From assembly GCA_003993805.1 (NCBI GenBank), contig RSEF01000003.1, positions 110,330,942-110,394,941 on the forward strand: a stretch of 64,000 nucleotides of DNA. Direction: 5' to 3'. Numbering within the stretch: the first letter of the stretch is position 1; the number at the start of each line of letters is the position of its first letter. The notes under the pieces are model-generated. The model did no database searches. It had not been told where the DNA came from and saw only the letters and a list, made by a program, of their open reading frames with translations. Both the position numbers and the translations under genes were made by a program. This document shows, piece by piece, positions 52,081-64,000 of this stretch. Source of the stretch: Himantopus leucocephalus (Eukaryota > Chordata > Aves > Charadriiformes > Recurvirostridae).

Positions 52081-52881
52081 TAGTTTCCAGTTAAAAACAG
52101 AAGTTGATATTCTTTTCAGTAATATTTCCAGCAGCTGAAGTGGGTCTGAAGGAGTACCAGTATACTAGTAGCGGTGCATTTAGGAGTCCTGGCACAAAGA
52201 AAAAGAAATCTGCGAATGTCATTCATTATTATGACCCATTTTGCTGTCATGGCACTTGCTTTTTGCCACATGAGTATGCCAGACAGCTGCACAGCAAAGT
52301 GTTGCAACTTCTGGACAGTTCATCAGTTGTTTTTTTATGGTGATAAAGTGAAAGCTGAATCTGTAATAATGCAGGGTATGTGTTCATGTGCACGTGCAAT
52401 GTGTGTAACATAGGTGTGTATCCGTGTGTTATGTGTGGTTGTTCGGCTGTGGTCTGAGCTGCATCTGTTAGCAATGAAAAATATGTGTTTTCTCACAGAC
52501 ATAAAATTCTGGGCCACTTAAAGGTGAATATTTTCATCAGATCTCTCCCCATCCTGTAATTTATTATCAGTGGAACTAGTGTGTAGTGCTCTAAGACCAT
52601 AAAAAAGATAGAAAATAATCATGAAGGGAGAAGTGTGTAATGTTTGCCAGATGATAATCCAGAAGGTCTACATGCTCAGAATTTAGATTGGTGACCCCTG
52701 TTACCTTCTTCAACACCACAAGAAGGAAGAAGATAATAAGATAATGTATTGGAGAGTAAGTAGTCAGCAGTGTAGTGGCACATATTTCTATTAAAGTGTG
52801 TGGACACGATTTTATAATTAACGGCTAGTTTTACGCACATCCTGCACATGTGCTATGGGATACAGCAAGGGGACTGGGTTA
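52081..52881. other. Unique DNA with a TG-rich stretch
   Basis: The segment 52378-52440 is rich in alternating purine-pyrimidine (tgtg, cacgtgc, gtgtgtt). No gene is recognised. Overlapping frames on both strands are chance. Confidence 0.5.
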
Positions 52882-52909
52882 GGGGAGGGGAGGGGAGGGG
52901 AGGGAAGGG
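52882..52909 (+). repeat. (ggggа)-type G-rich repeat, potential G-quadruplex
   Basis: Runs GGGG-A-GGGG-A-GGGG-A-GGGG-A-GGG-AA-GGG give six G-runs of at least three bases with one- or two-base loops. This satisfies the usual G-quadruplex pattern on the plus strand. It is a short pentamer microsatellite of about five units; no promoter or gene is evident nearby. Confidence 0.85.
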
Positions 52910-54916
52910 TTGGAAAGCATGTCAGAGGATAGATGTGAAGAGCTAAGGGAAGGTAGCAAAACAATACCACCCAGTCATCCATCTGTGAAAAGGGGAAAAA
53001 TCTTAAATGAAGGATCCTTTCTAGGCTTTTACATATGCCATATATAATATACTGCTTTGTACTTCCTGTTTATGTTTTGTCTATTTTATGAGCTCAGGAG
53101 AGTGAGTCAGTCAACGTAAAAATGGAAATGCTTTGCTGGAAAATGCTCTGCTTTTTTCATGTGATACGAATCCTGAAATATTAACTTCTTCTGCCTTTTA
53201 TTCCTAATAGGACTGCAGAACATTTACAGCTCTTGGAGACTGTTCCCAGGACTCTTTGGCTATATCCATACGAGTAAGACCACAGACTGTTCTCTGGCTC
53301 TGAGGTCAGTGGCATAAAGAGCTGTTAAAGCCCTTCAGGCTTCAGAGGCTTCAGAAGCTTCAGAGAACTGCAGCCACCCTGCCTCTGGGGAATCATCCCT
53401 GGCCCATGTGTACTTCCAAACAGTGCCCAGGAACTGTTTAAAAAAGGGCCAATGGCAGATACTGTTTAATTTACTTGCTTAATAGATGTACCCTGTTTTG
53501 CTCTAAGCAACATCCATACCAGTCCTGCAAATATTCACACACTCAGTCCTCCAACCAGGAAGGAAAAGTAGTGAAAAAATGTCCATTATTTAGAGAAACT
53601 ACTTGTTCTTGTTAATGTTAGTGAAATTATGATGGTAACACGGTTATTTTGAAAATAAAGTCCTGCTCTATCTTGGCATTAGAATACTAACTTAGAGGAG
53701 AGGATCATTTCTCACTCTCAGCATTACTTCTGTTCCTTTGGGTAAAGATCTGGGGGCTTGGGAACTCTATACCCAGTTCAATGGGTATACACTCTATACC
53801 CAGTTCAATCAATCCAATGATTTGGCTAGGTTGACTCTCCGACAAGGTGTTTCTTTTCATTTACAAATTGAGCAGATTTGTTCAGAAGTCACTATGCAAA
53901 ACTAATAATGAAGTTACAACATTGAGTTTTTTGAATCTGAATTTTAGAGATCAAGATAAGATGAGTAAAACTAACTGTTTTCATTAAATGATGATTTCTA
54001 ATTGTGCAGTTATCTAAGGTTTTTTTGTCCTGGACCTATGTGATTAACACTTACACCAGTTTCTTTCAAAATTGATGGGAGGTTTTCCACTGACATTTGC
54101 ATTGATAGCTTCATGTTATATCAGTCTCTATTATGAGTCCTTCCAGTACATACTAAAAACTAAGTTAGCACAGAGATAGTGACAGAGGGTCTTAAGTATA
54201 AAAAATCCCAAATTCTCATGTAGACGGTATTGTTCACAGGCATACTAATAAGCTTTGGATTGACTGTCTGAGCCTGACATGAGTTCTGACCTGAAGTGCA
54301 CAAAGCTTGAAGGTTTTACATCCAAAGTGTCTGTTCTTATCGTGTGTTCCGGAGTTCTTCCAGAAGTGTCCAGAACTTCCTCTTCGTCCCAGGACATACT
54401 GCCTTCCTTTTCTGGCAGCAACCCATGAAAAAGTGCAGGCAGAAACAAAACAGAAAGTTTCTACCCCATGGCATATTATGTTAAGGGAATCTATTGTATT
54501 GACATATGGGTAACTAGAGATGAATGAACTAGTTCAGTCTAAATAACAACCAGCCCCAACCTTTGCCCACTCAAAAAGTGACCCTAACCCAAATCTTTTT
54601 CCAATTTGGATTGGTTCAGAGAGATCAGCTGCCGAGTCTGTCAGCTGGTAGCCAGACACCAGAGCAGACATAACTAATTAAGATGTATTCCCTCATCTGG
54701 AGATTAAACATATTTTTTGTGCTCCTTGCATGTTCCCATAGTTACAATTTGCATTAAAACCTCCTGGTCTGAAAGCAGTGTCTTCAGAACCAAAGCAAGT
54801 GAAAAAGAAACTTATGGGTGCTGAATTTGTCTTAACTGGATATTTTCTCCCTCAGCAAAGTTCAGCCTGAAAAGTTACTGACATTCCATCCTCACAGAAC
54901 ATCTGATTTTGAGTTT
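52910..54916. other. AT-rich DNA with small tandem duplications
   Basis: Two small local duplications occur. The word cttcag recurs four times at 53333-53363, spaced 7, 9 and 9 bases. A 27-base unit is duplicated so that actctatacccagttcaat appears at 53764-53782 and again at 53791-53809. No gene is recognised. Confidence 0.6.
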
Positions 54917-55089
54917 CATAGAATCATAGAATGGTTAGAGTTGGAAGGGACCTTAAAGATCATCTAGTTTCAACCCTCCTGCTGTAGGCAGGGACATCTC
55001 CCGCTAGACCAGGTTGCTCAAAGCCCCATTCAGCCTGGCCTTGAACACTTCCAGGGATGGGGCCTCCACAACTTCTCTGGAAAACCTGT

Positions 55090-56330
55090 TCCAGTGCCTC
55101 ACCATCCCCACATAAAGGATTTCTTCCTATTATCTAATCGAAATCTCCCCTCTTTCCGTTTAAAACCGTTACCCCTCATCCTATCACTACACTCCCTGAT
55201 NNNNNNNNNNNNNNNNNNNNNNNNNNNNNNNNNNNNNNNNNNNNNNNNNNNNNNNNNNNNNNNNNNNNNNNNNNNNNNNNNNNNNNNNNNNNNNNNNNNN
55301 TTCTTTTGATGCAGCCCAGGATACTGTTGGCCTTCTGGGCTGCAAGTGTACATTGCTGGCTCACGTTGAGCTCCTCATCCACCAACACCCCCAAGTCCTT
55401 CTCCGCAAGGCTGCTCTCAATCCATTCTCTGCCCAGCCTGTATTTGTGCTTGGGATTGCCCCAGCCCACGTGCACTTGGCCTTGTTGAACTTCATGAGGT
55501 TTGCACAGGCCCTCTTCTCAAGCCTGCCCAGGTCTCTCTGGATGGCATCCCTTCCCTCCAGCGTGTTGACTGCTCCACACAGCTTGGTGCTGTCAGTAAA
55601 CTTGCTGAGGGTGCACTCAATCCCAACGTCCATGTCACCAACAAACATGTTAAATAGTACTGGCCCCAATACTGACCCCTGAGGAACATCACTCGCCCCT
55701 GCTCGTGTCTTGGATATTGAGCAATTGACCACAACACTTTGAGTGCAACCATCCAGCCAGTTCCTTATCCACTGATTGGTCCATTGGTCAAATCCATGTT
55801 TTCCTATTTAGAGACCAGAATGTCATGCGGGACAGTGTCAAATGCTTTGCTGAAGTCCAGGTAGATGATGTCTGTTGCTCTTCTCTTATCCACCAATGCT
55901 GTAACATTATTGTAGAAGGCCACCAAATTTGTCAGGCATGATTTGCCCTTAGTGAAACCATGTTGACTGCCACTAATCATGTCCTTATATTCGAGATGCC
56001 TTAGCAGAATTTCCAGGAGGACTCTTTTTTTTTTTTCCCCTTTTTAAAAATGGGGGTTATGTTTCCCCTTTTCCAGTCAGCAGGAACTTCACCGGACTGC
56101 CATGACTTCTCATATATGATGGACAATGGCTTGGCAACTTCACCTGCCAGTTCCCTCACAACCTGCGGATGTATCTCATCAGGTCCCATGGACTTGTGCA
56201 CCTCCAGGTTCTTTAGATGGTCTCAAACCTGGTCTTCTCCTACAGTGGGTGGGTTCCTCATTCTCCTGGTCCCTACCTTTGCCTTCTGCGACTTGGGTGG
56301 TGTGGCTAGAGCCTTTTCCGGGCTCTAATA
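55090..56330 (-). pseudogene. CR1 reverse transcriptase pseudogene
   Basis: The CR1 ORF2 product primes reverse transcription at a nicked target. Visible blocks in order on the minus strand are [62 protein letters not shown] and LMKFNKAKC. The catalytic FADDT-type motif reads FTDST, so the second aspartate is lost. Frameshifts and stops separate the blocks, for example around the 12-base poly-T at 56027-56038, where about 20 residues of the family sequence are also missing. The endonuclease domain is absent because of 5' truncation. The copy cannot be active. Confidence 0.9.
55201..55300. other. Assembly gap of exactly 100 N
   Basis: The gap lies in the CR1 copy, between its C-terminal coding part and the [14 protein letters not shown] block. 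By family layout roughly 0.3 kb should lie here, so the N count is probably a placeholder. Confidence 0.95.
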
Positions 56331-58759
56331 AATAAGCAATAAGTTTCAGATCAGCTAATTTCTTAGCTCTTTTAGTCAAACTTAGCCCACATATTGTCAG
56401 AAGTTGTCCAACAACCATATGATTTTGTCACTTATGTCTTGAGAGAAAATATTGCAAATCCAAAAGCTCTAAAAATATGTGTAACTTGGGTCTTCAGTGA
56501 GGTGATGCGTATTCTGGTGGCTAGAAATCATGAGGTGCCCATCGAATAAGGATAACCCATACGACTGAGAAAATTTAACTGAGCAGCTGAACTTTGGGCC
56601 TCTACTAAACATCTTGCTGACTGTGAGAGGCAGAGTATGAAGCTTCCCTGTCTTTCTAAAAATAAACATTGGTGCTGATGTGTGTGTTCTTCTGCACTTG
56701 CTATAATTGCAGCTTTTGAGTGACTTTGCTCTACCATTTATTATTTTCTGCCCAGATTTCAATCTGGTTCCACAATGGTTAGACAGTGCGCTAATGTATT
56801 TGAGTCAGAGTATATTTACCCTGTACTTTGATGCCAGTGGTATTCAGAATCTGGGGAAAAGTTAATATAATGGAGGTCAGGACCTCAGTATGTTTCGAAA
56901 CAAAGATTAAACATGCTTATGGCTAAAAAGAACATAGGGCAACTTTTTGATAGGAAACTATAAACTCACATGTTCTATATGTGTTAGTGAATGGTAGAAA
57001 AAAGTTTGGAAGAATATAGCATTTCAGAGAAACTAGGCATCATGTGCTCGATTTCTTTTCAATATGGATCGTGCTTCTGAAAAACAGTTTTAATTATGTA
57101 TTATGTATGTATTGCCAGAAATTATTTAGCCGTTCTGCATTCAGCAAGGTACCTCTGTACTGTCTGAGTAGGATGGTACTGTTAGCTGTCTGCACATTTT
57201 TTTTTAATGCCAAACTGTGGACTGATTATGTGTAAATGACAGCTTTATATAACTGGAACAGGAAACATGTTTCCATAATCCATGTCCCAAAGCTGTGAGA
57301 CAACTGGAATGGCTTTCTAGAAACTCTGCGTTCTGACAGCCCATACTAATTTCTTTATTTTTTCTGCAAATCCAGCTCAAACTTCCCCTTGCTGAGTCAG
57401 TCATTGTTTGTAAAAGAAATTGACTGCTGTTGAATCTCACTCCTTAACTATTCAATGGCATAGTAGTCAGGATTTATCGGGCATGGAGGAACTCAAAAAC
57501 ATCTGTACCAGAAGGCACAGCAGCCACAAGAGCTGAATGGGTGCAATTTTCACTGATTTAAAACTTCTTATACACTTTAAGCCATTAAAAATGCTTAGGA
57601 GCATCTTCTAAACAGTTTCCCTCAACTTTGTGAATTAAATGTTGGGACTGATTTCATCTGCTTCAGCTATGTACTTAGCCAGGTACATACCAAACCATGC
57701 GTGCTTCTGTGGATACCTTACTTGCTTCCACCCAGCTGCCAGTCCAGACAGGTGAGGTTTCACGTGATGCGGGACCAGGTATGCCATGAACCCTACAGCA
57801 TTTCAAAAGGCACCAGAAATTTGTGTTTAGGCAGCTGAGTCTGCCCCTAGCCCATAGTTAGCTGAACCACTTTCGGTGTTTCTTTGACTATATTAACTGC
57901 ATCTTCAGTGACCACTTAGGGAGCTTGTGCACCTGGCCCATGTAACATGCACCTATGTGTAGAGAATTAAATTAGGGTGTCTAAGTCTCTTGGTGAATTC
58001 TTCCCTTACTCTGCTTAATCATTCATTCTCAAAGGGAAGAGGCAGACACTTCCACCCATGTCTTCACCCCAGCCTAAGACCAAGGGATTACTGATGCCCC
58101 CTCTTGAAGTGCCAGTCTCCATTGACATGAGGTGACATGAGCTCTCACCCAAACATTTTTGCCCTTGAGCTTTGGTGAAAAAGCTTGGAAACACGGGTTT
58201 CGGTTGTCTGTCCATGCTTCCCACACGTGGGCACGGGGAGGGGGGTGGAGCTGAACCTGCAGCTCAGCAGTCAGAAGAGCTTTGCCTTGATGTCAGCAGA
58301 GGAGCTTAGGACCTTTCAGAGCGAGAAATACTGCAAGACCAGAAAAACTCTTACTGGATCAACAGAATGGGATATATTTGGAAAATAGTACACATCTGAT
58401 CTGAAGGAGACCAGGAGATGTCACACTGAATGTGTATTTTCACTTGCTCTATGTATTTAATTAAATATAATATGAAAGCATTGCTACTGCCTGCACAGTT
58501 ATTTCACTCTTTCTGTGAATGCTGGGTAAGCATAGCACCAGACTGAATGGCGAACTTTGTATAATGACCTCTAATTCACCAGGTCAGTGGAGCTTCCCTG
58601 ATGTTACCTGTACTGGACAGTTTGTCCTTGGAAGAAAAATGTTGCATATGTTAGAACAGAAATAAATATGGAAGTGTTTTCTGTGTGCAGCATATCTTGT
58701 CTATTTCTTTGATTATTTTTAACAACAGTAAAGGTTTGATATTTTCCAGGCATTGTGAC
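56331..58759. other. AT-rich DNA without recognisable genes
   Basis: No repeats or genes are assignable. The part at 57820-57990 has words such as gtgtttaggcagctgagtc and gggtgtctaagtc that may belong to the same decayed family as 2285-2350 and 26900-26950. Confidence 0.5.
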
Positions 58760-58860
58760 TGCTCTTCATCTGAGAATCTCAAAGCATTTTAGAAAGATTA
58801 AAATTAACCCTCACTCTATATGTATATGCAATGTAGGTTTTATTACAGACAGTTTACAAT
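58760..58860 (+). repeat. Possible ancient MIR-like relic
   Basis: The phrase catctgagaatctcaaagca followed by ttttagaaagattaaaattaaccctcac resembles the 'catctgaggatctcaaagcactttacaaa...attaa.cctcac' part of MIR-like SINEs. The downstream 'ccccatttta' block is not visible, so the copy is short. Confidence 0.5.
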
Positions 58861-60687
58861 ACTGTCATTTAGCACATACAATCAGGTGGAAAGCTGAAGC
58901 AGAGTCCAGTTATCCAGTCTCCTAATCTTGCCACTAGAAATCTCTAATTAATATACACGCAATTCTTGTGGATAGGGTTACGTGTACCAGGACCTTCACT
59001 GAAAAGCTCAGTCAGTGCTTGTCAGCAGCTACTGTACTGCGGAACCATTAATGGAGATCACTAATAATATTTGTGATTCTGTTACAATGTTTAGGAACAT
59101 TGGAGCTGAACTTCTGGATTGTTCATGTTGCCACATTGGTAAGACAACCCTTGTTATAACCATCACAAGTCCCTCTAAGCAAAGCTGCAATTTGATACAT
59201 AGTCATGTAGTACATGTTTAATTAGTTTAAAGCCACTCTGCGATGCCCTCAAATTCCTCTATCCATCAGCAAAACTGCACAAAGGGTGAACAGTTGTGTT
59301 GGTGCAACTTTCCCTACGGCCAGTGAAAGGGGATTTGGATTTGTTATTCACATTTTGATGTCGGTATGCAAGAAAACTGGTAGTATAACAAAATAAAGGA
59401 TAATACAACCTTACCATGAAGGTCTTACAGTCCAAGGTCCACACTATATAATGCTTATTCTGGCACAGCCCCAATTGCCTTGATTGTAACTGTTGAATTA
59501 CTATCCTTGGACAGAGAAATATGGGCAGAATGGGCAGGATGATATCTCCATTTAGCTCACTACAATAGTCTTACTGAGTAAGGTTGATGGCTGAAGCAAA
59601 ATAAGATGCGGATCACTATGTTTAAATGATGTGAAGCACAGGTCATTTCAAAGTTAACAGATTTTTAAGACCAGAGGTAGCCCTGTAAGCATTGAACTCT
59701 GATTTCTTGCATAACACGAGCCAGAGTGTTCTGCAGATTAATTCATGCTATGGAGAGAATCATTCCCCCTTTTTCAAAGTCAAGAATACTGAGCTCAAAA
59801 GCTTACGGTTGAACCAGGGTGGAGGTGATGTGTTTGAGGTTGTTTGTTCAATTATTTCCTGCAGAAGCTCCACAAGCAAAGGTGCAGAAATCAATTTTAC
59901 CTTTTCAAATCTTCTTCCTCAATTGTCTTATTATAGCAGTGTTTATGATCTGGCCTATATTTATTGCATTCTTCGCTAGCATAGGCCTTGCATTCCTCAC
60001 TTGATGTTTGCCATGTGTTGGGCATTACTTGAAATACATAGTTCTGGTTTCTTTTCTCCACAGTCACCGGACAATTAACCGATATATTTTAGGCAGTTTT
60101 TGAAAATTCATTTCAAACCATCAGTTATAAAGGTAACATATTGCTAGAGTACTGGTATCAAGAAGATGTCGGTGAAGAAAAGAAAAAGGCAATAAACAGT
60201 CAAGCCGGCACTGAAATCCAGCAAGATTAATAAAGTGACATAAGCTGTAACCTGCATTCCTTCTTTTTCTCTCCTTTTCTTTCCATACATACACATATAT
60301 ACACCTATATGCACTCTTGTGTATGTGTGTACCTATAAATGGATTCTTGCATCTGACATAAAACATAAAGGATCAGGTTTATTTTTTCCTAGCTGTGAGA
60401 TGAGCAGAGGCAAGTTTCACTGGTTTGACTTTGTGTGTCCAGATTTTTCCTGTGGCTGTTATTACTCAGCACCTGTACTTCCACTGCCTCTTGTCTCCTG
60501 TAGCAAAGTAGGTCTGTTCAATATCGAAGCAGGTAAAGTGAAGGCTGTGTCTGAAGCCACTGCTTTCTATTTGTACAAGCAATAGGTACAAAGTGGACAT
60601 TAAACAGGCACTCTGCTGTGTACCTGATCAGTGTCTGTTTCATGTCTATAGTTTTCGTATATTTATCTTATACCTGCTCCAGGAGCT

Positions 60688-60740
60688 GTTTCTCTCTCTC
60701 TCTTTCTCTCTCCCTTTCTCTCTCCCCTCCTTCCCCAAAC
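60688..60740 (+). repeat. CT-rich microsatellite tract
   Basis: Imperfect (tc)n interrupted by ttt and ccc, reading tttctctctctctctttctc and onward to ccccaaacacacac. It is pure pyrimidine over about 50 bases. Confidence 0.85.
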
Positions 60741-61609
60741 ACACACTTCTTTTTTCTTTTCCTTAAAAAAAACAGATGATGAATTAGCATAAAAAGTGGC
60801 ATCTTTGGGAAGATCAGATAAATCAGTGCCTCTGGGACAAAAACACGAAAACCCCGGTCAGCTACAGGGATGACAGAGCTAAACCACTAGCAAAGACGGA
60901 TCTAGGAGAAGAATTTTAAACCAGTATTAAAATATATGGGATTTAGTCTGTGTGCTGCACTCATCAATTCTGCATATAAATTCCCTCTTCTCATTGCCCA
61001 AGTTTTCAATGCAGCAGGCTCAAGGGAGTTCACTTCCAAACTTCGGTGTTTCAGTTCTGTGGGCTCAATCCACCTCTGAAAGCATCAAAAGCACCTCCCT
61101 CTCCTTGTTGACTTAAAGGCATGTCCTGGCTTCACAGCTCAATGCCAGTTCATGCTATTAGCTTGCCCCTAAGAATGAGTTGAGTTCTAATAAACCATGA
61201 GGAATACATCCTTGCACGTATTTTTTCCTGCAGCTGGTGACTGCTAAGACCACGCGGCATGCTCTACCTCTTTCCGACAGCTATTGCTGTTCCAGAATTC
61301 TTTCAACCTAACATTGGGGTCGGAGCTGTAAGTGGTACATGGGTGGCGTGGATAGACAACCCCCCAATACATCCAAGAGAAGAAATCATGGCTGATACTG
61401 GTGAGGAGTCTAGAATAGCAATTATGTGCTGGCCTTTGCTATCTTTCTAGGCCGTCTCCATCCACCAGAACTTAAACCCTTTGCCTTGCCTTCTTTTAGA
61501 TCTCTGACTTCAGCACTAATGACTGCAGGTACAAGAAATTAATCCATTAGTTATGGCTAACAAAAGACAGTATGACATTCAGTGACTTCACAGGATTTAG
61601 CTATAGTCT

Positions 61610-61633
61610 GTGATATATATATGTATATATCAC
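61610..61633. repeat. Short perfect inverted repeat (AT hairpin)
   Basis: The arms gtgatatata (61610-61619) and tatatatcac (61624-61633) are exact reverse complements, separated by the 4-base loop tatg. It is too short to indicate a gene. Confidence 0.85.
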
Positions 61634-64000
61634 TTCTATTACTGTTTGCTTTGTATACTATCTGAAATCTTAACTTGAAAGTCAAAAGCAGAACAGATAC
61701 ATTTTCATATATTGTCCTTTGTTTTGTCCCATCCAGAGTGCATATTTCAGATGACAAATGCATTTGATCCCAAAGTCTTTTCCTCTGAGACCTTGTGACG
61801 GTAGCAGATTAGTCACTCCAAACAAAGCATGATTCGTTTTGTTGCTCCAGGGAGTACGATGCCCAGAGAAAAGCCCTGATCGAGTAAATGTGTGGCCACA
61901 TATTTCCCTCTACCCTAACCCACTTCTGACTGGAGAGATTCGTTTGGTACATCATGACTTACTGGTCATTCTGCAAGTGCTGTAGTCTGGGAAGATGTAA
62001 AGCAAGCCTGTGTTTAAGTTCTTGTGAAATTTAGGAGCCATCCCATCAGATGTGTGAGCACCTCTAAAAACTGAAGTATGAGGTTGAGGTGACAGTGGCA
62101 GAGATGTTGCTTACCTAACTTTTGCACGAGAGGATCCTTATGGGTAGGACGTCAAGGAAAGAGGAAAGATTTTCTTCTGTTTGTGTTTTTGGTTTGGTTT
62201 GGGTTTTTTTCCTGCCACTTGTTGAATGGCTTTCTATCATAAAATGCAACTATTCAGGCTGTGGTGAGTAGAATCATAGTTTTTTCCACATCAGATGAGT
62301 GAATACTAAACTCATGAAGGCGCAGGGGTCTGCTTGCCTTCCCTCTCCCTAGCCCCATGAATCTTTCACGCATGGGTGCAAAGTGGACCGGGAAGTGAGG
62401 GAGTTTGTTTTTCAGAACGCTTTACAGGTGCTGGTCAATGAGCTCTGCTGGAGCATGGGACTGGTTGGCTCCCACCACTTTTGTCCGATATGGGTGTAGC
62501 TCCTGGGTCCTCCCCTCTGCTTGGACCAGTCTGGACCATGTTACACGCTTCCCTGGTGGGAGCCAGCTGTTGTCAGTGTTATGTCAAATAGCCTCTGTCA
62601 GACTTAGCAAAGCAGCCTCTTCACGGGGCTGAGCCAGAGAGACTCAGTCTCTGCAGCCTAAAGGGCATTGCACACATACCTGTTCCCCTGAGCTAGTCCC
62701 ATCGAGGGGATGCGACAGAAACTTTCAGCAGAGCACCTGAGCGTTTAAACAAGGGGATTAGAGTTGCTCATCTGAATACACATATTGAAAAACTTATTTT
62801 ACAGTTTGGACTCAAGTTCCTCCAATTTAGACACATGATTTGCACTCAAATTTAAGGTTCCTAATGAAGCAGTTTGCATAAACTAAGAGACTAATTTCCC
62901 TACACAGTTAAGGAAGAGAGGCAGGTGCCTTTGAAGACCCACGGATGGTGATTTTATTGACCTCATTCAATTGATACGTGTTGATGAGCATAGAAGGGAA
63001 AGAGCAGACTCCAGCTGGGCAAGATTCTTTGCTAATATTTTTCATCTTGTAACTTGTGACTTCTCTGTTGTGATCACAAGGAATTCCCCTGCACGCTCTG
63101 TGTTGTGTTGAGATCTTCCCAAGGATAAAAACAGTTCTAAATATGTCTTTCTTTTTTAATTATATTGTCACCTTTGTACTGGATACTAGGCTGAATCAAT
63201 GAAAATGTTCCATGTTTGTCTCCAAACATAAATTTCGGTCCTAACTGATCTGTACTGGATTTAATCAGTGACCTAGGAACTTTACCAAATGGCTCCTCAG
63301 CTATTCCAGCTAGATCTGGTTTTAAACAGGTTTTATTAATATTAATTGGGGTTACCATTTAAGTATCCAGAGAGGTTCTTAATTAAAAAGGCATTTTGTT
63401 GGCTGATCTTATGGTAATTTTTATGATTTCTGACTCAGATTCCATTCCTCAGATTGTCACTGAAAATATTTCAAGACGCATCTTCTGCAGTATGTCAGAT
63501 CCATGTAATGACAATGAAGTTGTTCCAACTCATACAAGAAGTTAGGGAAAAAAATCCAGCAGCATTCCAGTACTTCAGAAAGTTCCAAATTTCAATTAAA
63601 TTGAATATAGGCATAACTCTCCCAAAAGATCAGTTCAGCTTCAAGAAAGATTACTGTTATAAAATTAATTAGATTCTAGAAGGAGAATTTTTCTTTTTAG
63701 CAAATGTGTATACATAAAATTGTGTATGTATATAAAAAAGGGAGTACAATTTCCATCATGTTTTTTATCATAGATTAAGCCCACACTTTGGAGATGAAGA
63801 AAATATTTTCTGTTGGCATAATCAGATTATTTTATCTACTTGGATAACAGCTTGCAATATTCTCACAAACAATGCAGAGAAAAAATATACTGATTTTCAA
63901 ATTCCAGATTATTATAAAACAAAACTCAAATCTATAATGGAAAAGAAAGTATAGGGAAAGAAAAAAAGACCAGATTCTTTCATGCAGTGCTTGTATGTAA

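Larger units (their letters stand above)
54917..56330 (-). mobile_element. CR1 LINE, 1.4-kb 5'-truncated copy
   Basis: The plus-strand edge carries two 8-base tail units (tcatagaatcatagaa), then the 3' untranslated end (ttggaagggacctta) and the coding region running leftward. A 100-N gap at 55201-55300 interrupts it. The 5' truncation is near 56330. It is the longest transposon copy in the window and covers most of the reverse-transcriptase domain plus the C-terminal part. Confidence 0.95.
58861..64000. other. AT-rich DNA without recognisable genes
   Basis: No gene is recognised. Simple features are a CT-rich tract (60688-60740), a CA/TA alternating stretch (60283-60335), a perfect hairpin at 61610-61633 and a GC-richer patch at 62380-62650 with no identifiable content. 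Frames are at most 95 codons. Confidence 0.5.

Noticed and set aside
59692..60004. Two overlapping plus-strand frames of 95 and 61 codons with a hydrophobic tail
   Set aside because: No known small membrane protein was recognised. The hydrophobic tail comes from T-rich sequence, and no start or splice support exists.
60283..60335. Alternating purine-pyrimidine CA/TA/TG stretch as a Z-DNA or hairpin element
   Set aside because: The repeats are short and interrupted; no exact inverted repeat or long alternating run stands out from the background.
1..64000. Prokaryotic-type systems (operons, CRISPR arrays, phage, defence islands)
   Set aside because: CR1 LINEs, LTRs, microsatellites and lack of dense coding show vertebrate nuclear DNA; no direct-repeat/spacer array or operon is present.

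Overview
This window looks like non-coding nuclear DNA from a bird. The base composition is AT-rich with local GC-rich islands. The recognisable repeats are CR1 LINEs, including copies ending in the 8-bp tail typical of CR1 (tcatagaa repeated), and long terminal repeats (LTRs) that match my memory of an avian ERVL-type family. No recent SINEs are visible. No bacterial-type gene organisation, tRNA, rRNA or CRISPR was seen. I found no exon that I can assign to a known host gene. Most open frames are short chance frames in AT-rich sequence.

Layout. Positions 1-20480 are mostly unique AT-rich DNA. They hold a tiny CR1 relic (about 2619), a CTCF-like site followed by a strong splice-donor-like sequence (5245-5433), an ancient MIR-like relic (about 11030), a 31-bp minisatellite (17251-17342) and a long pyrimidine-rich tract (18056-18245). 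Positions 20500-22840 form a GC-rich composite retroelement: a leader-like block, a 260-codon ATG open frame, the 3' two thirds of an LTR, then a second, interrupted copy of the leader-like block. Positions 22850-29400 are AT-rich and almost free of recognisable repeats.

Positions 29414-30681 hold a near full-length solo LTR with a probable 5-bp target duplication, split by a younger minus-strand CR1. Older CR1 relics follow at 31150-31470 (plus strand) and 33107-33415 (minus strand). A compound pentamer/heptamer microsatellite lies at 37891-38008 and a perfect CTCF core match at 38815. A degenerate pentamer array lies at 44767, an old CR1 piece at 45660, a MIR-like relic at 51960 and a potential G-quadruplex at 52882. 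A long minus-strand CR1 reverse-transcriptase copy occupies 54917-56330. A last MIR-like relic (58760) and AT-rich unique DNA complete the window.

The assembly has two exact 100-base N gaps, both inside CR1 copies, and two single Ns next to poly-T runs. There are no cooperating genes to describe. The most unusual item is the 20.5-22.8 kb composite element with its open frame; whether it is coding cannot be settled by reading alone.
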